DNA of 64,000 nucleotides from Takifugu bimaculatus. Its lineage: Eukaryota; Chordata; Actinopteri; Tetraodontiformes; Tetraodontidae. Position 1 is the first letter of the stretch. Each line of letters opens with the position of its first letter. The translations under genes and the position numbers were made by a program. Positions 1 through 12,060 of this stretch are shown piece by piece. The notes beneath the pieces are model-generated. The model was given only the letters and a program-made list of their open reading frames with translations, was not told the origin of the DNA and did not search any database. The DNA is taken from positions 12,166,821 through 12,230,820 of the forward strand of contig CP034984.1 in assembly GCA_004026145.2 (NCBI GenBank), in the 5' to 3' direction.

Positions 1-391
1 CCTCCTTCTACTCCGCCCCCTCCTGGTCAGCTGGAGAAACCAGATCCAGAGTTGGGGAAAGATCTGTGGACAGAAACCCTCCACAGTCAGTCGTGCTGAG
101 GTTTAATAAACTCTAGCAGAATTATGAAGCGATATATCGGCTGAGAAGTTTGATTGATGTGCTGCTGTTTGTTTCTGTGTGCGTACGGTAGTCTGCTAGA
201 GAGTGTGTGTAGGAGGCTGGGGGGGAGAAAGCCATTGGTGTGTGACGGCACACACTCCTCCATGATTGGCTCCGTTCTCACCCACCCACTACTGGAGCTT
301 GGAATTCCCAACAATTCCCCATTTCCACATGACGACGAAGCTAAAAAGGCCCAGGAAGAACAGGACGAGCCCACGAGACAAAGGAGTCCTC

Positions 392-480
392 TATGGACAA
401 ATGTGCACGTGGAATAGGGATCAGACAACATTTATGTGGACAAATGTGCACGTGGAATAGGCAGGGGTCTGACAACATTT
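392..480. repeat. Two-copy tandem duplication, about 42-bp unit
   Basis: Two adjacent copies share the block tggacaaatgtgcacgtgg followed by gtctgacaacattta-like sequence. The copies differ by a few bases and a short insertion. No function is apparent. Confidence 0.75.
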
Positions 481-608
481 ATTTGCTTTTTTAGATTTTT
501 AAGTAGGTTTAAATAAACATTTATTTTTCAGTCAATTTTATCACAGTTTTTCACTCTATTTTCTTTATGGGTTTTTATTTCACGAGAGCTGCATTTTCTA
601 ACATGCGC

Positions 609-776
609 GCACACACACACACACACATATATATACAGTATATATATAATATATATATAAATATACAGTATATATATAAATATACAGTATATATATAAAT
701 ATACAGTATATATATAAATATACAGTATATACAGTATATATATATAATATATAATATATATATAATATATTTATTA
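609..776. repeat. (CA)n followed by AT-rich satellite with CAGTATATA units
   Basis: A short CA run passes into about 150 bp of alternating AT. Recurring atatacagtatatatataa units of about 20 bp make it a small minisatellite. It is likely to form cruciforms and to be length-variable. Confidence 0.9.
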
Positions 777-1170
777 TTTATTTATTTCTTACAGTGAATT
801 GAACTGCTTCTTTATTCTCTTTTATGGGAGTGTGTGGGTTTGTGTGCTGTGTCTCTGCAGATTCGTGATTGCAGCCTGATCCCAAAATGATGGAGTCCCA
901 GAGGAGCAGGAGGAGTCCGTGGTGGCTGAATGAGAGTATGCAGGACCTGGGGAGGTGCAGATAAGGCTCCTCTGGCTCTCAGAGCTTGTGTGATCTGCAT
1001 GTCACCGTCAGCGACTGGTCCCAGAGCCTGGAGCACTAAGCTGCTGCACACACACACACACTCAACAACACACTACAACACACCTTTTCTCGGGTCGTGT
1101 TAACTTAGGCCAGCGGGTCATTTAAGTGTCCACACTTTGTCTCCAATTGTCCACAATCACTTAGATACAA

Positions 1171-1213
1171 ACACATATATACAGTATACAGTATATACCG
1201 TATATATACAAAG

Positions 1214-1245
<32 letters not shown>

Positions 1246-1277
1246 CACATACATATATACATATATATATACACACA

Positions 1278-1311
<34 letters not shown>

Positions 1312-1371
1312 GTCTGTGTGTGTGTGCATGTGCATGTATGTCTGTGTGTGTGTCTGTGTGTGTGTATACAC
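1171..1371. repeat. Compound TA/CA/TG microsatellite
   Basis: Alternating TA tracts, a short CACACAG junction, then TG runs. Apparent open frames on both strands here are just translations of the repeat. Confidence 0.9.
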
Positions 1372-1477
1372 ACTATTAAGAAGGTTTCAAATGATTGCAA
1401 TGTTCTTCTTTTCAGCAGAGGTGAAACTAATGAAGTCGGACTGGGATCAACACAGTTTAACATGATTGAAAATGCGT

Positions 1478-1498
1478 ATACACACACACACACACATG

Positions 1499-1526
<28 letters not shown>
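1478..1526. repeat. (CA)n microsatellite
   Basis: Nearly perfect CA dinucleotide run with one ATG interruption. Confidence 0.95.
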
Positions 1527-1529
<3 letters not shown>

Positions 1530-1658
1530 CCTTCATCACCTTATCAGTCTAATAATTGCATTGGCTTAGAAGAGGGTGTGGTGAGTGCTGATTACAATTG
1601 AGCTTCTTTTTTCCACAGACTGAGTCCGTCCATCAACCTAATCACACACCCCCAGACA

Positions 1659-1678
1659 CCCCCCCCCCCCCCCCCCCC
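1659..1678. repeat. Poly-C tract
   Basis: Uninterrupted run of about 20 cytosines flanked by CCCAGACA-like sequence. The length is likely to be uncertain in assembly. Confidence 0.9.
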
Positions 1679-2274
1679 GCCAGACACACACCCTTGACCT
1701 ACACTATATGATGACACATGGTGCAGCCAACAGAGCATCATGATGTGGGGATCATGTCTGCTGTTGCTCACTGCAGACGTGAGTGTCGGCACACGTGTTT
1801 AGATCCAGATCACCCAGTGAGATGGGTGGATGATGGGCGGAGTTTGTTACCCTGACAACCGGCCTTTCTGGAACCAGGTGAGCCCTGTTGGTTTGTGACA
1901 GGATAACGACTGAAAAGCAACAAACTCAAGAAGACTGGTGCCTTTTCAGGATTACATGCTGGTTAGATTGAGACATTCTTGCTGCGGTTTGAATTGTGGT
2001 CACATCAAAGCAGCTTCTAAATATTCACTAAATATTCTACAGGCAACTGCAGAGGATTCTGACAGAGAAGTCACCTTCTCATGATGGACAGGCTTACAGG
2101 TGAGGTCAGACAGGAATCTCCAGGAATGAGGATGTTAGCAGGTGACCTGGGTGACACTTTAAGAAGTTTGAGAGGGTTTTATGTACTCAAGGTCAAAGTC
2201 CAGGGATTGTAGAAAAGTAGAATAGAGGTGAAGAAATGTGTGCAAATAGGGTGATGAGGAAGGTCCACAAGAAA

Positions 2275-2510
2275 AGTGTAGAAGATGGTGGCCAGAGCTT
2301 CGATGCTGTAGACAGGAGACAGAGCTGGAGAGGGCAGAGATGAAGATGTTCGGCTTCTTCTGGGGTGTAACAAGGAACCAGAATGACTCCATCAGAGCGA
2401 CAGCACATGAGAGGTTCCAGAGATTAAAAAGAAAAGGCCAACTGAGATGTTTGAAGAGGCAGCCAGGAGGCCTCCAGGAGGACAAAAGAAGAGAACCAAA
2501 CCCACGCAGA
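2275..2510 (+). mobile_element. RTE-type LINE, decayed 3' coding fragment
   Basis: The plus strand reads as a degraded version of the C-terminal part of fish RTE-family ORF2. The stretch around ELERAEMKM, then GVTRNQN and SIRATAH, matches the usual 'AEMKMLRF-LGVTR-D-IRN--IRGTAH' pattern that follows the reverse transcriptase. The frame is broken upstream and lost after the segment resembling RLRWFGHV. It is clearly inactive. The family (RTE/Rex3-like) is recognised from pattern, not from a search. Confidence 0.6.
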
Positions 2511-3635
2511 CACTGAGAGCACTGCAGGCACAAAATCCATACCGAAACCTCCCAGAAGCACTGAGCCCATTTATCCATCTTGGAAAAAGAAAAGCAGCAG
2601 ACGACATATTGGTCTCGAAAGACTTTCTTTTTCAAACCTTTCCCTGTAACAGGTTATGTGTGGTGGTTCATCAGACCCAGGCTGTGAGAACATTAGCAGA
2701 GCGTCCAGGACCCAGATGGACGCAGCATCATGTGCAGTTCTGACCTTTGTCACCTCGCAGTCATTGACCTGGTGGGCTAATTTGGGGACTACTCTGCACT
2801 AGACCAGACTGGGTCCACAGGTGTGTGCTGGCTCATGCTCATGGTCATGCTCATCTCCTCTATCTGAGCTGGTCTATGGCACTTCCACTCTTCCTGGACT
2901 GTTCTGTAAGTTTCCATTTTCCCAAGTCCTAACAGACTAAATATGAAAAAGGAACGGCCACATGTCCCCTGTGGGGTCATTCATCCTAAACTGTTGGACA
3001 TGTCGCTGCTCTTTTTGCTGCTGTTAAAAATCATTCAATGTGATACATCAAATGACTCTAAAAGAAGAGTTGAATAAGACCTGGTGGTCACAGCCAGGCC
3101 TGAAATACTGGCCCAAAAATGATGCTGTACTAGTTCCGGTAATTCATATATCACTTTATTAAAATTGTATTTTATTACCATGCATCTAAACTGTACAAAA
3201 TGTAAGATGATATTATCTTTTGGTTGGAATTATTTTGTTTTTGGATTAAAAGGAGTGAAAATTAACTAATTTTTACTGATAGAATTGAAATATTGACTCT
3301 CGGATACAAAGGTTTTCTATCGTAAAAACTGCTTTTAGACACAGACAGAAAGACAGGCCGCTGAATTATGGAATATAAATGAAATGTCACTTCCAGTAAT
3401 GGAAAAAGTGCCAGAAAGTGGCAGAAAAGCAGGTCGCATGTATTGCAAAAATAGAGTTGGGCAGCGCTGCCTGCAGCACATAGCGCTCCGCAGGACAGTT
3501 AGCCTCAACGCAGACAGAAAAAATGAGCTGACAGAAGAGCTGGAATGAAGCAAAAACACCAAGAGCTGAACAGTTGAAGAGCTGCGTAAGTGTGAGTGGT
3601 TTTGGGCGCCAGCATCAGAAATGGCAGCCAGCTGT

Positions 3636-3660
3636 GGTTGCTGCTGCTGCTGCTGCTGAT
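3636..3660. repeat. (CTG)n trinucleotide run
   Basis: Seven or so CTG units in intronic sequence. The polyalanine, polyglutamine or polyserine readings are not supported as protein. Confidence 0.85.
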
Positions 3661-3966
3661 GCTCCTGGTTGGCTTCACCCACCTCAGAACAACTCTCTAT
3701 TGGACAAAAGTACAAGACCACTGGCCCAAATCAATAGCAGGGACAGAAAATGCACTTCCATTTAATTAAGATAGCCATTTCCCATCACTCTCCCTCCCTT
3801 CAATCCCCCATCCTTCTTTCATCATGTCTCCTCGTGTTAGCTCCCTCTGGGCACGTTGAGAAATGTTGTCGCTTGGAATCTAGATTTAATCGCTGCCGAC
3901 ATCAATGTCATGTTTCTTCAGCCTGCAGCATATTCACAGCCTGCTACCCTAACCCCCACCCCCTTC

Positions 3967-3969
<3 letters not shown>

Positions 3970-3997
<28 letters not shown>

Positions 3998-3998
3998 T
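3970..3998. repeat. (CA)n microsatellite
   Basis: About 14 CA units. Confidence 0.95.
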
Positions 3999-4135
3999 TT
4001 TGTTTTTGAAACGTCGTCAAGGGAGCGTTCAGCATTTGCCTGCAGGCAAAGGAACTATTGGGGTCAACAGCGTCACTTGGGCAGCTGACATTTGGCTTCT
4101 GAGGAAAAGCTTTGTGCTCTTGTGTGTACAGTCAT

Positions 4136-4285
4136 TGTTATTATTACTATCATCATTATCATTTATTATTGTTATTATTACTATCATTGTTAGCATTTAT
4201 TATAATTATTGTTATTACGATCTTCATTATCAATGTTATTAGTCATCATGTATTGTTGTTATATAATAACAATAACAACAACAAC

Positions 4286-4328
<43 letters not shown>
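4136..4328. repeat. (TTA)n / (TAA)n inverted microsatellite pair
   Basis: A TTATTA-rich tract is followed about 100 bp later by a pure TAA run, so the two arms are roughly complementary. A further TAA run lies at 4461-4501. Confidence 0.9.
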
Positions 4329-4329
<1 letters not shown>

Positions 4330-4457
4330 TATTGAGCACCCTGCGTTAATAATATAGTTCAAGATTTCTTTACTATTTAGATGGTGTATTGTGCCAAATG
4401 TTATGTTAGTATATGCATAACCCTCCCTATGAAGCTAATGAGCTTCCTGATATTAAC

Positions 4458-4460
<3 letters not shown>

Positions 4461-4501
<41 letters not shown>
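4461..4501. repeat. (TAA)n microsatellite
   Basis: About 13 TAA units. It may be related by duplication to the TAA run that ends at 4328. Confidence 0.95.
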
Positions 4502-4849
4502 TGTAATTGATCACTAATAACAATGATAATGATAGTAATAACAACAATAATAACAAGTAAATAAATAATAACAAGACAATACACTCAAGAGCACAATATT
4601 AATTTTAAAATGTAGCTTCCCAAAACTAATGATGCAGACACATTTAAAAGTTTAAACTGAAAAGAATAATCCAAACAGAGAAGTAGGGAACCTGTGTACT
4701 AGCATGGCACTATAATTAGCTCATGCCGATGCTTTTGTTCATGCCATCCATTACAGTGTAATCTGGCCAGGCATGGGCCCAGCAACAGCATCTTAATGCT
4801 GGCCTCACCAGTCCTGGTGCATCCTGAAGCAGAAAAATCTTCCTCCCTC

Positions 4850-5260
4850 AGCTTTCTCCTACTGTTCCAGTTCGAGCCCCTCCTTCCTAGTGGTTCACCT
4901 CCTGCCCACTTTTATAGACTGCCGCACCCATTTTAATGGACATGGCCACGGTCCTGCCATCACCGCATGGTGAGCCGTTTCCCAAAGGTGGCCTACTTTG
5001 TGCCCTTGACATCAGCTAGACTTTCCAGCTGTTCCTCAACCATGTTTTACCCTGCTCACAACACCCTGACCAACTCCGCCATTGGATTTTCTCCTTTCCT
5101 GTGTACCAACCTCCACGCTTCCCAGCCCGGCTCCTGCCTTGATCTATGCAGAGGATCCAATGTTCCTGCTCAACACATTGTGGGTCACATACAGGACTTT
5201 TGCCAACATCTAGACCAGCCCTCCCTCAGCAACATCAACAGCAGGGGCCCTTGCAATATT
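4850..5260 (+). mobile_element. Ty3/gypsy retrotransposon, integrase-region remnant
   Basis: The plus strand contains a decayed match to the integrase core of vertebrate Ty3/gypsy elements. The segment RFPKVAYFVPLTSAR corresponds to the conserved 'VDRFSKAAHFVPLPKLPSA' region. Later, AHNTLTNSAIGFSPF matches 'AHNSLTSSATGLSPFEC'. The catalytic DDE spacing is destroyed by a large internal deletion and stops. No LTRs were recognised. It is an old inactive fragment. Confidence 0.75.
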
Positions 5261-7722
5261 CTACCTGCTGCTGGCCCTTCCACTGTGTCTAAGGAGAAGG
5301 AGGCCTCTGAGGGACAGGACAGACCTCTGAGGGACAGGACCTGCCAGTGAACTTGCCTTCTTCACAGCCTGAGAACAGGGAGTTTATGGGTTTTGTTTTA
5401 ACTGCCTGCTCCTCATGTGATTGTTTCTGATTTCAGAATCCCTTTGAACTCCCTCCATTGGTGCTGAGTCCTTTGAACTGCAATAGGGTTCATACATGAT
5501 CTGTTACAATTTTATGGTAAACATCATGATACAGTCCAGTTCCATGTCCTGTAGTCCTTCATCTTACCTGCAGTTCTAGGGTAACCCTGGTAATGCTGAC
5601 TTAACCTTCACATTGACTGAACAACGGGGAGTTATCCAAGGCTGCAGACCTGCCCGTTAGCAGGATAACCTGAAGCATCCTTCGTCTTCATCTCCACCCA
5701 GCTATAATCCAGACCGAATATTCTTTCTCCCCCAGCAAGGCCAAGGCCATGGCCTGACTCCCACATCACCTTTACAACCCCCCCAATGACCCCGTGCATC
5801 TCAATATGTGGGGAAATTACCTGCTCTATGAGTGCTTTCTTAAAAAGAGGGGTACACTGTAGGCCAAAATGCGATGGAAATGGATTCAGGTCATCTTACA
5901 GCAGTCAGCTGTTGGCCTGTTGGAGAGAAGTGCAAGTAGCTACAGTTTTATTTTTGGATTTGCAAATGTTTGCTGGACATTCAGCCAAGTCTACAGCTAC
6001 TTTGCAGTTGTCTATATACCCAACATGTTCAAAAACAGACAGACAGGCAGATGGACAAACAGGTAGACAGGCTTTGTCATCCCAGTGGGAAATTTATCTT
6101 GGACTTCAGTGTCTGCATTAAAAGAACAACAGCAATTCATGCATCCTTCTATTTATCTTTCTCAGCCATTAACTTGATGACTGGGGCACTGGGGGACTAG
6201 AGCAGGGGGGTTAGCAGAATAGAAGCAACTGCACATTCTGGGTCCCACCCAAGGTTCTGAGCCTTCTCAGGAAGTGCAGTTTTTGCTCTAATATGAAACA
6301 GAGTCTACATGGGCTTCGCATATCAGATTATTACCTGTGTGTATGCACAGGGACTTGCAGGAGTTAATTTGTGCTGTGGTCCGATCATTGGTAAATAGAC
6401 CCCAAAAGACTTGGGATCAAACATCATCTCTTCTGAGGTGTTTCTTTCCATCCAGCAGACACAGCTGATGAGGCAGTCAGCACCCTCCATGCTAGTTTCA
6501 CAACCATTTCCATCCTGCAAATTCCAGTTGACAAATTGTTTTGGCGGTCAGCACATTGCATGTGGCTGCTGGTCCCATCCTCTCCAAAAATCAGCCTCAA
6601 ACTCAAGGAAAATAGATAGCTCTGGAGGACTAACACCGTGGGTTAGAGGGGACCAAGGAGTTTAGTTGGCTTGTTTTTGCTGTGTTCTCATCTGTGTTAA
6701 TACCCGTTTTTACCCGCTTGTTCTATAAAACAAACTAGGATTCAAGAACATAGTTAAGGCATTACAAGCCTGTTGTGTTGTGCTCGGGTCCTTACTGCTC
6801 GGCTATATATATTTACTAAAACACATACTGCATTTCTGTTTTATATGTAAGTTATCAGTGTCAGCAGAGAAATGGAAAGTAAAAAAGACCCAGGTCTCAT
6901 CAACTCTTGATTATCACCGTCTCCTCAGGATTAGCAAGAGAGTATACAACTCTGTAGCGTGATCAAACCTGATTAGCTGATTAGCACGGGCTGCGATTGC
7001 CATCATGTCACCACAATTCATCATCTCTCCACAGCAAATGCTCATCTTTTCCTGCGACACCCACTGAAATATATGTTCTGGGGATAAACCTATTGCACAT
7101 ATTAAGGCAGAAAGTGGGAGAAATTTGACAAAATAGTAAGAACACCTTCATTTCAGAAACAGCAGGATACTGCCGCGTGCAGTAAATCTGATTTTTATTT
7201 TTTGAACCAAAATAAAGCTATAATCATGACCAAATGTCTGCAATTATTTACCTTAATAACTTGGCAATCATTTTTTAGTCAAGGAAACATTTGGAAAAGG
7301 ATCGTCAAAGACCAAAATATGGAGGTGTGCACCAGGCTAACACTGAGCCAGAAATTCCCTGTGGTCATTGTTGGAGTTGATGCCTCCCATCACAATTTCC
7401 ATCCCACAGTGAAAAAGTGAAGACTGAAGCAAACCTATTGTCTTTACCAGTGCTGTGATGTTGTCCTCTATCTGATCAATGAGCTGTAGCTTTGGGACAT
7501 CACATGTATGCCACTATTTTCCGATCACGCTTGCTTTGAGAGGTGTTATTTAAACCGGGCGGTAAACTAGTCAAACTGGGTTGACTAAACACTTTGTGCT
7601 CTGCAAGTTGAAGGGGAGTATTAATAAACTCAGCATGGACTCTTGACCGAGCTGGATGGTGATGCTGATATGAGTTATACTGCTGCTGGAGAAAGACTGT
7701 GTCCAACAACCGTCAGCTTTAC

Positions 7723-7760
7723 AACCCCCAACGGGGGAATCATGAAAAGAGTTGGGGGTT
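7723..7760. repeat. 10-bp inverted repeat (hairpin)
   Basis: Arms aacccccaac (7723-7732) and gttgggggtt (7751-7760) are perfectly complementary around an 18-base loop. No T-tract or gene context gives it a role. Confidence 0.6.
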
Positions 7761-8108
7761 TGAGTGCCACCTGTTGGTGAGAGGTTGGTTATCGGCTCAA
7801 GGTAAGTAAAAAAAAACAAAAACTAATGTGTCAGCTGTAAAGGGACCCATTTTTTTGGAATGAATAAGTCTTCTTTTAGTGATAGAGAAAAAAGTGAAGG
7901 TCTGGGAATTAGGACCATTCTTTTTTAGAGTTTGAAGTTTTGTGCACCAGCTCCGACGGTGGGAGGAAAAGAAATATATTACAGCTTTACAAGAAAACTC
8001 CCCAAAGTGTGGGACAATCTTCACCAACTATTGAAATGGAGATGATTAAGATGAAAAGAGATGAAAAAAAAAATAAAAAATCAGTTGTTCTGTAAAAAAC
8101 AATTAGTT

Positions 8109-8109
8109 T

Positions 8110-8171
<62 letters not shown>

Positions 8172-8210
8172 GCATACTGTATATATATATACACATACAT
8201 ATATGTGTGT
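8109..8210. repeat. Compound CA/TA microsatellite
   Basis: CA run, long TA run, CA run, then mixed ATAC and TG units. Translations of it are artefacts. Confidence 0.95.
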
Positions 8211-11200
8211 AGCTAGACTTCAAAGAAAAAAAGTTGCCATTATGTTGGTTCTCATGTTCAAGTATGTTCTGGAGGAATAAGAAAAAGAAGTGGTGATATA
8301 AAAATGTGAAACATTTGGTATTACACAGTTGTCAACGGCTTATAAATAAAAATCAATTTAACAAGCCTAAAGTGCATTTTAATGTCAACGGGAAGCTGAA
8401 AAACCTCCAGAGGCTTTCCCAGGTATATAAATTCTGCAGTTAAGCTGAAAATAGGAAAAGAAGGATAAATGTCAGTACGGAGAGCAAATTTAGCGTCACT
8501 TGTCAGAGCTCTGCGCCCTGTTTTCTGGGCTGTTGCTTGTCTTTGCTGCATGTTGTTTTCTGCCATATGATATCTGCCAGCATGAGGTGACACACACAAG
8601 AGTGGTGCAGTGAGCAGCCAGCCCAGATCAGGACATGATGATTTGTCAAGCCCTTATGGCACATTTAATCCTTGTAGGACTGCTCTAGGGATATTCAGTG
8701 CGTATGAAAGCTTCAGTGATGAAGAAAACAATGTGGTCCGTATCCAGTCGGGGTTGCAATCAGCTTTTAGACACAATGAGAATGAATAATTGGCCATTTC
8801 AACGTAACTCCCAGTTCAGGACTGGATGGTGTCTCCAGCAGGTCTGGTTTTATTTGGGTGAATCGTTGAGCCCATGAGTCGTGGTCAGAGCCCCTCTGGA
8901 GAAGATACGGCCAGCTAGCTCAGGGATCGGATCGGATGGGATTGGATCCTTTCAAGCTTATTTAAAACCCATTCCTATGTTGCTCTGTCTTCCATATCAC
9001 ATGCTCATTTTTTCTTTCTCATAACTGTTGACCCCCAACATAATTAATGGTTATTGCATGAAGGACAGCAAGGGACAGCCGCTGAAGCAGGCCGTGTTGG
9101 GAGAGCACTGCAGGCCAGCAGGGCTTGGCTGAAGACTGCATCACTGTCTCCTTTTGTCCACAGTAACGGTTCATCTGGCAGCTTTAGTCGAGTGCAGGTA
9201 TGCCTGAAAAGTTCGTTTGACTTACGGCAGTACCCTGAACAACCTACTCAGAATGGATGCTGGGTGAAATCCAGTCACCCTTGCTTTGTTCTCAAGGGTC
9301 CGCTCTAGCCACCGAGGGACTGTTCACCTCGGTTCCACACTTGTCCCCGAGGCACAAGCTCCCCCAACCCTTCACCCTCTCTGGGCTATCCCCACCCTTC
9401 TTGTCTGGCTCACTGACAAACAAGCAGTCAAGCGCACCAAACACAAATGTCCCGGCACCCTCAAACCCCCCACACGTCTGCTGCTTTTCCCACTGATAAC
9501 CATCTTCACAGGACAGATCCACAGGATGGATCACTTCATCCAGTTCAGCTCAAACCTGAACAGGATCACTGATCCTCTATTGTCTAACCACCCCCCACCT
9601 CCACACACAGTTGCTTTCATAAATTCTATGCTCATTATATCCAACATTCATGTCCCTCCAGCGTTTTTTTCTATAAACACACAACAATTCTGCATCCAAG
9701 ACTGATAGAAATCATTTCAGTCATTTGCTGTGTTCCCACAAACCCACAAATAGTGACGTTTTGCCCAAATTCTTGGCCCAAATCTGAACATTCTAGAGGA
9801 AAATTCTTACGACGGTATGCTCGGAACCTGGCCTACTTCCTGGATGTCCTTCTGCCTTCCACTGACATGCTGGGATACAAGTGCAGAGTCGTGCCTTTCA
9901 GCCGTCCAACAGGAGACAACAGGAAGCCCGATACTGTCCCTCTCACTCAGGGATTAAAAGCAACCATGTGGAGGAGGGACAGGTGCTGAGGCAGGAGGAA
10001 TCTCCCACAGATGGTTCAGGAAATCAGAGCTCCTCTCCAAATGGACCAATCAGACCTTTTCATGGTCTCAGTCAACCCCTCAACTCATGGAAGTCCTCCT
10101 TCAGGACACCAGCCATGTGAGGGCTTTCTGAGGGACTTACGCATCCTATGTGGATCAACAAATTCACCACACGTTGAACAAACCCAAACCTGCTTTAGTT
10201 CTGTTGTGTTTGTGCTCCTGGAGAAGGTCGCAGGACAGCACACAATGACGTAGGCGTGCTGCACCGGGTAAAGCTGGAGATGAACAGAGAGAACGTCTCA
10301 TTCCAGGCTGTGTGCCGGAAACCGAAGAACCTCAAAAACATCTAAATGGGATGTTCTAAATGGTGGAATCACTTCACGGAGCCGTTCCAGTACTGCCATC
10401 AGGGACAGGTTGCAGGTCCTACCGGTGATGAGCCAATGACTCATCCTCAGCATAATAATCCATCATCATCATTATCATCCTCATAATAATACAATAGTAA
10501 AACAACAATAGTAATAATGTCTTCGTCTACAAGTCATTTCACAATTTCAAGTCTCAGGAAGAATCATGACCAGAGAAGTCCTCACACACACACACACACA
10601 GCCAGCAAACAGGGAGCAAAATGTTTTTTCTCCTTCGCCATCAATTAGGGTTGGTTTAATTGCTCACTTAATCCAGCGCTCTTGGTGAAAAATCATTCCA
10701 GAAGAGACACACAGAGGAGTAAACACGTTAGAGCTCTTAAACACTCACAGAGCACGCGATGCTTTTCATACAGATGGAAAAGGAAAGATTTGGAAAATGC
10801 TGTACCTTTGCTTTTAGCTAGAAGAGCAGGAGGAGGCAGAGATAATTGGGGATCCACAGCAAAAAAAAAGGGGGAAGAGGGAGAAGATTTTAGTTCAAAC
10901 AGCAGTATATCAACGTCAAGAGTGTCCAAAAAAGCTAAAATGCTACTTTAAAATGCTTAAAACATGCATACACTGTCTCCAAACACTTCACACAATAAGT
11001 CCCACACAAAGCTTTTAGGAAGAAGAACTATAAACGTGCACGTCTGTGTACACTCTCTCATCCCAGGTTGGTCTTATTTAGACTTGCATCTTTTTTACAT
11101 TGGGTTTCCAATTTTCCTAAACGACATGTGTTGGATGGGTCCCAACTCATCCACTCCTTCACTGCTCCCTGGTCCTTCGTGCAGTACTTAGTGCATTCAC

Positions 11201-11559
11201 TGATGAGCTGCTTTTGGGTGTGAATCAGCACACTTTAATTGACATTTTCTTTTGAACTAATGAATTATTATAGAACACTTTTGTTGTTGATATGCTACTG
11301 CTGTCTAACAAATTAACCTAATTACTGGTGAACATCATGGCTTAGCTTAGCTCAGTCAGCATCATTGCTCCCACACGACTTCACAGTTCCTCATTTTATT
11401 TCATCCTAATTTTATTTCTCATTATTTATCATGGACCAATACCAACAGGCTAAATATTAACATGACAAAAGGTTTAAGGTTGGTGTGTGAGAAACCTGGG
11501 ATGAGAATATGCCAATATTGTCCAGCGTTACTAAGGCATGCAGTTTCACACTAGAACAA

Positions 11560-11590
11560 GGAGGAGGAGGAGGAGGAGGAGGAGGAGGAG
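11560..11590. repeat. (GGA)n microsatellite
   Basis: About ten GGA units. Confidence 0.95.
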
Positions 11591-11900
11591 AGGGTCATAC
11601 CTTGATCTGCCATCATATGTGCAAGGCCTTGAGAAGAAGAAGAAAGCAAGAGGGCGTCAGAGAACACTCAGTTTCAATACACTTTGGTATTGTGATGATC
11701 CATGTTTTCCAGAGACAGAAAACATGTCATCAGAACACGCTAAGTTCACACGAAGCTTCCTGGTGAGCAGGAGGCTTCTCATCAACACATGTTGCTTCTG
11801 ATAGTCGAGGCAGGAAAGACTCATGACAAAGATGGTGTAACGAGACATCACACTTGAGTGGCCGCGTTTGCTACGATGAGCACAAAACACTCATACTTTC

Positions 11901-12060
11901 ATCTCCTTCTCATCTCATATCTTCTCTTCTCATTTTTCTTTCCTTTTCTTTTCTCATCTCAACTCTTCTCATCTCTTCTTGTCTCATCTCAACTTTTCTC
12001 ATCTCATCTCTTCTCATCCCATCTCATCTCTTCCTTATCTCATCTCTTCTCATCTCATGT
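11901..12060. repeat. Pyrimidine-rich TCATCTCTTC minisatellite-like tract
   Basis: About 160 bp built from shuffled tctcatctcttc and tcatctcaact units. It is strongly strand-asymmetric (C+T on the plus strand). Confidence 0.85.

Noticed and set aside
1161..1529. Cys/Val and Tyr/Ile-rich frames
   Set aside because: Pure translations of TG, CA and TA microsatellites.
4112..4357. Frame ending in a polyasparagine run
   Set aside because: Translation of the TAA/AAT microsatellite.
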